DNA of 56,611 nt. It comes from Bradyrhizobium sp. SRS-191. Lineage in GTDB: Bacteria > Pseudomonadota > Alphaproteobacteria > Rhizobiales > Xanthobacteraceae. The notes beneath the pieces are model-generated. The model did no database searches, was not told the DNA's origin, and saw only the letters and a program-made list of their open reading frames with translations. Position 1 is the first letter of the stretch. The number at the start of each line of letters is the position of its first letter. Location: NCBI RefSeq assembly GCF_024586915.1, contig NZ_JANBVS010000029.1, positions 1 to 56,611 on the forward strand, in the 5' to 3' direction. The translations under genes were made by a program, and so were the position numbers. Shown in pieces: positions 55,205 to 56,611 of the stretch.

Positions 55205-56611
55205 TCATTTCTTCTTTCCCGGGGGCAGGCCCAAACCCGGCAGGTTCGGCTTGCCGCTGAGACCGGTGAGTCCCGGCAGATTGGGCAAACCACCACGCAG
55301 GCCGGCGGGCAGATCCTTCGGCAAATTCGGCAGTCCGCCGGGCATGCCGCCCGGCATCTTCTCGGCCATCGCCTTGAGCTGCTCCGGCGAGGGCATGCCG
55401 CCACCGCCGCCGAAACCCATCGCCTGGGCGATGCCGGCGAGCGGGCCGCGCTTGCCGGAGCCCATGGCCTTCATCACGTCGGCCATGTTCCGGTGCATCT
55501 TGAGCAGCTTGTTGACGTGCTCGACGCTCTGGCCGGAGCCGGCGGCGATGCGCTTCTTGCGGCTCGCCTTGAGCAGGTCGGGATGCTTGCGCTCGTCGCG
55601 GGTCATCGAATCGATGATCGCGACCTGGCGCTTGAGGATCTTGTCGTCGATCCCGGCCGCCGCGATCTGGTTCTTCATCTTGGAGATGCCGGGCATCATG
55701 CCCATCAGGCCGCTGATGCCGCCCATCTGCGACATCTGCAACAGCTGCTCGCGCATGTCGTTGAGGTCGAACTGACCCTTGCGCATCTTCTCGGCGGCGC
55801 GCGCGGCCTTCTCGGCGTCGATGTTCGCCGCGGCCTTCTCGACCAGCGAGACGATGTCGCCCATGCCGAGGATGCGGCCGGCGATGCGCGAGGGATAGAA
55901 GTCCTCGAGCGCGTCGGTCTTCTCGCCGGTGCCGAGCAGCTTGATCGGCTTGCCGGTGACCGCGCGCATCGACAGCGCCGCACCGCCGCGGCCGTCGCCG
56001 TCGATCCTCGTCAGCGCGATGCCGGTGAGGCCGACGCGCTGGTCGAACGAACGGGCGAGGTTGACGGCGTCCTGGCCGGTCAGGGAGTCCGCGACCAGCA
56101 GGATCTCGTGCGGATTGGCGACGGCCTTGATCTCGGCCGCCTCCTTCATCATGTCCTCGTCGAGCGTGGTGCGGCCGGCGGTGTCGAGCAGCACCACGTC
56201 GTAGCCGCCGAGCTTGGCGGCCTCGATGGCGCGGCGCGCGATCTGCGGCGGCATCTGGCCGGCGACGATCGGCAGCGTCGGAATGTCCAGGTCGCGGCCG
56301 AGCACCGCGAGCTGCTCCATGGCGGCCGGACGGTAGACGTCGAGCGAGGCCATCAGCACCTTGCGCTTGTCGCGCTGGACCATGCGGCGGGCGAGCTTGG
56401 CGGTCGTGGTCGTCTTGCCGGAGCCCTGCAGGCCGACCATCATGATCGGCACCGGCGGCACGGCGTTGAGGTCGATGGTCTGGCCGTCGTCGCCGAGCGT
56501 CTTGACCAGCTCGTCATGGACGATCTTGACGACCATCTGGCCCGGAGTGACCGACTTGACGACGGTGGCGCCGATCGCCTGCTCGCGCACGCGCTCGGTG
56601 AAGCTGCGGAC
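55205..56611 (-). CDS. ffh: Signal recognition particle protein Ffh, N-terminus cut by window end
   Basis: 468 codons are present and the frame continues past the window (VRSFTERVREQA at the edge). The G domain shows GLQGSGKTTTTAKLA (G1), DTAGRTTLDED (G3) and a stretch starting ALTRIDGDGRGGA (G4 region). The M domain carries the Met-rich helices, and the tail is Gly/Met/Pro-rich (GGMPGGLPNLPKDLP). With 4.5S RNA it brings membrane proteins to FtsY. It should start the ffh-rpsP-rimM-trmD-rplS series. Confidence 0.97.
   Translation of the reverse strand, partial: VRSFTERVREQAIGATVVKSVTPGQMVVKIVHDELVKTLGDDGQTIDLNAVPPVPIMMVGLQGSGKTTTTAKLARRMVQRDKRKVLMASLDVYRPAAMEQLAVLGRDLDIPTLPIVAGQMPPQIARRAIEAAKLGGYDVVLLDTAGRTTLDEDMMKEAAEIKAVANPHEILLVADSLTGQDAVNLARSFDQRVGLTGIALTRIDGDGRGGAALSMRAVTGKPIKLLGTGEKTDALEDFYPSRIAGRILGMGDIVSLVEKAAANIDAEKAARAAEKMRKGQFDLNDMREQLLQMSQMGGISGLMGMMPGISKMKNQIAAAGIDDKILKRQVAIIDSMTRDERKHPDLLKASRKKRIAAGSGQSVEHVNKLLKMHRNMADVMKAMGSGKRGPLAGIAQAMGFGGGGGMPSPEQLKAMAEKMPGGMPGGLPNLPKDLPAGLRGGLPNLPGLTGLSGKPNLPGLGLPPGKKK

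Overview
The window is GC-rich chromosomal DNA from an alphaproteobacterium, most likely Bradyrhizobium or a close relative in the Nitrobacteraceae. The evidence is the order ffh-rpsP-rimM-trmD-rplS-leuC with leuD, asd and leuB nearby, the rsmB-heparinase-purH block, proteins such as DUF1674/SdhAF4, DUF2239 and DUF6455, and dense short intergenic repeats. No transposase, integrase, phage gene, CRISPR array, rRNA or tRNA gene was seen. Long antisense reading frames are everywhere because of the base composition and are left out.

Layout. 1-10 kb: the end of a PQQ sugar dehydrogenase and a diheme cytochrome c, ketopantoate reductase, an SDR protein without the catalytic Tyr, a DsbA/HCCA-isomerase-like protein, a MATE pump, DUF2239, a glutathione transferase, a serine hydrolase and gamma-glutamyltransferase. 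10-17.5 kb: an Atg22-like MFS protein, purH, a heparinase II/III protein, rsmB and an SdhAF4 homologue. 17.5-21.4 kb: an overlapping operon of a sulfotransferase, cysD and fused cysN-cysC, which would make PAPS and use it, as NodPQ and NodH do. 21.4-27.2 kb: a chemoreceptor, an L,D-transpeptidase, an exported unknown and acetyl-CoA synthetase. 27.5-33.1 kb: topoisomerase IB, an unknown membrane protein, a fasciclin protein, a cytochrome b561 plus sulfite-oxidase-fold molybdoenzyme pair and a YbfB-type MFS protein. 33.4-38.7 kb: leuB and a three-gene sugar ABC importer. 38.7-40 kb: a 1.3 kb gene-free, repeat-filled stretch. 40-47.9 kb: asd, UPF0114, beta-carbonic anhydrase, a CoA-ester lyase, a cytochrome c, DUF6455, a glycosyltransferase, leuD and a minimal zincin. 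48-50.2 kb: four small exported proteins, two of them His-rich and one with a hexapeptide repeat. 50.3-56.6 kb: leuC, rplS, trmD, rimM, rpsP and ffh (cut by the window end).

The most unusual feature is the intergenic repeat load. At least seven families of short palindromic repeats sit mainly at gene 3' ends. Some run into genes and supply the last residues or stop codons of RimM, the MFS protein, the SDR and carbonic anhydrase. Another dispersed-repeat candidate at about 39.1-39.6 kb can fold into a long-stemmed branched structure. The sulfotransferase operon is the best candidate for an undescribed pathway, because its acceptor substrate is unknown.
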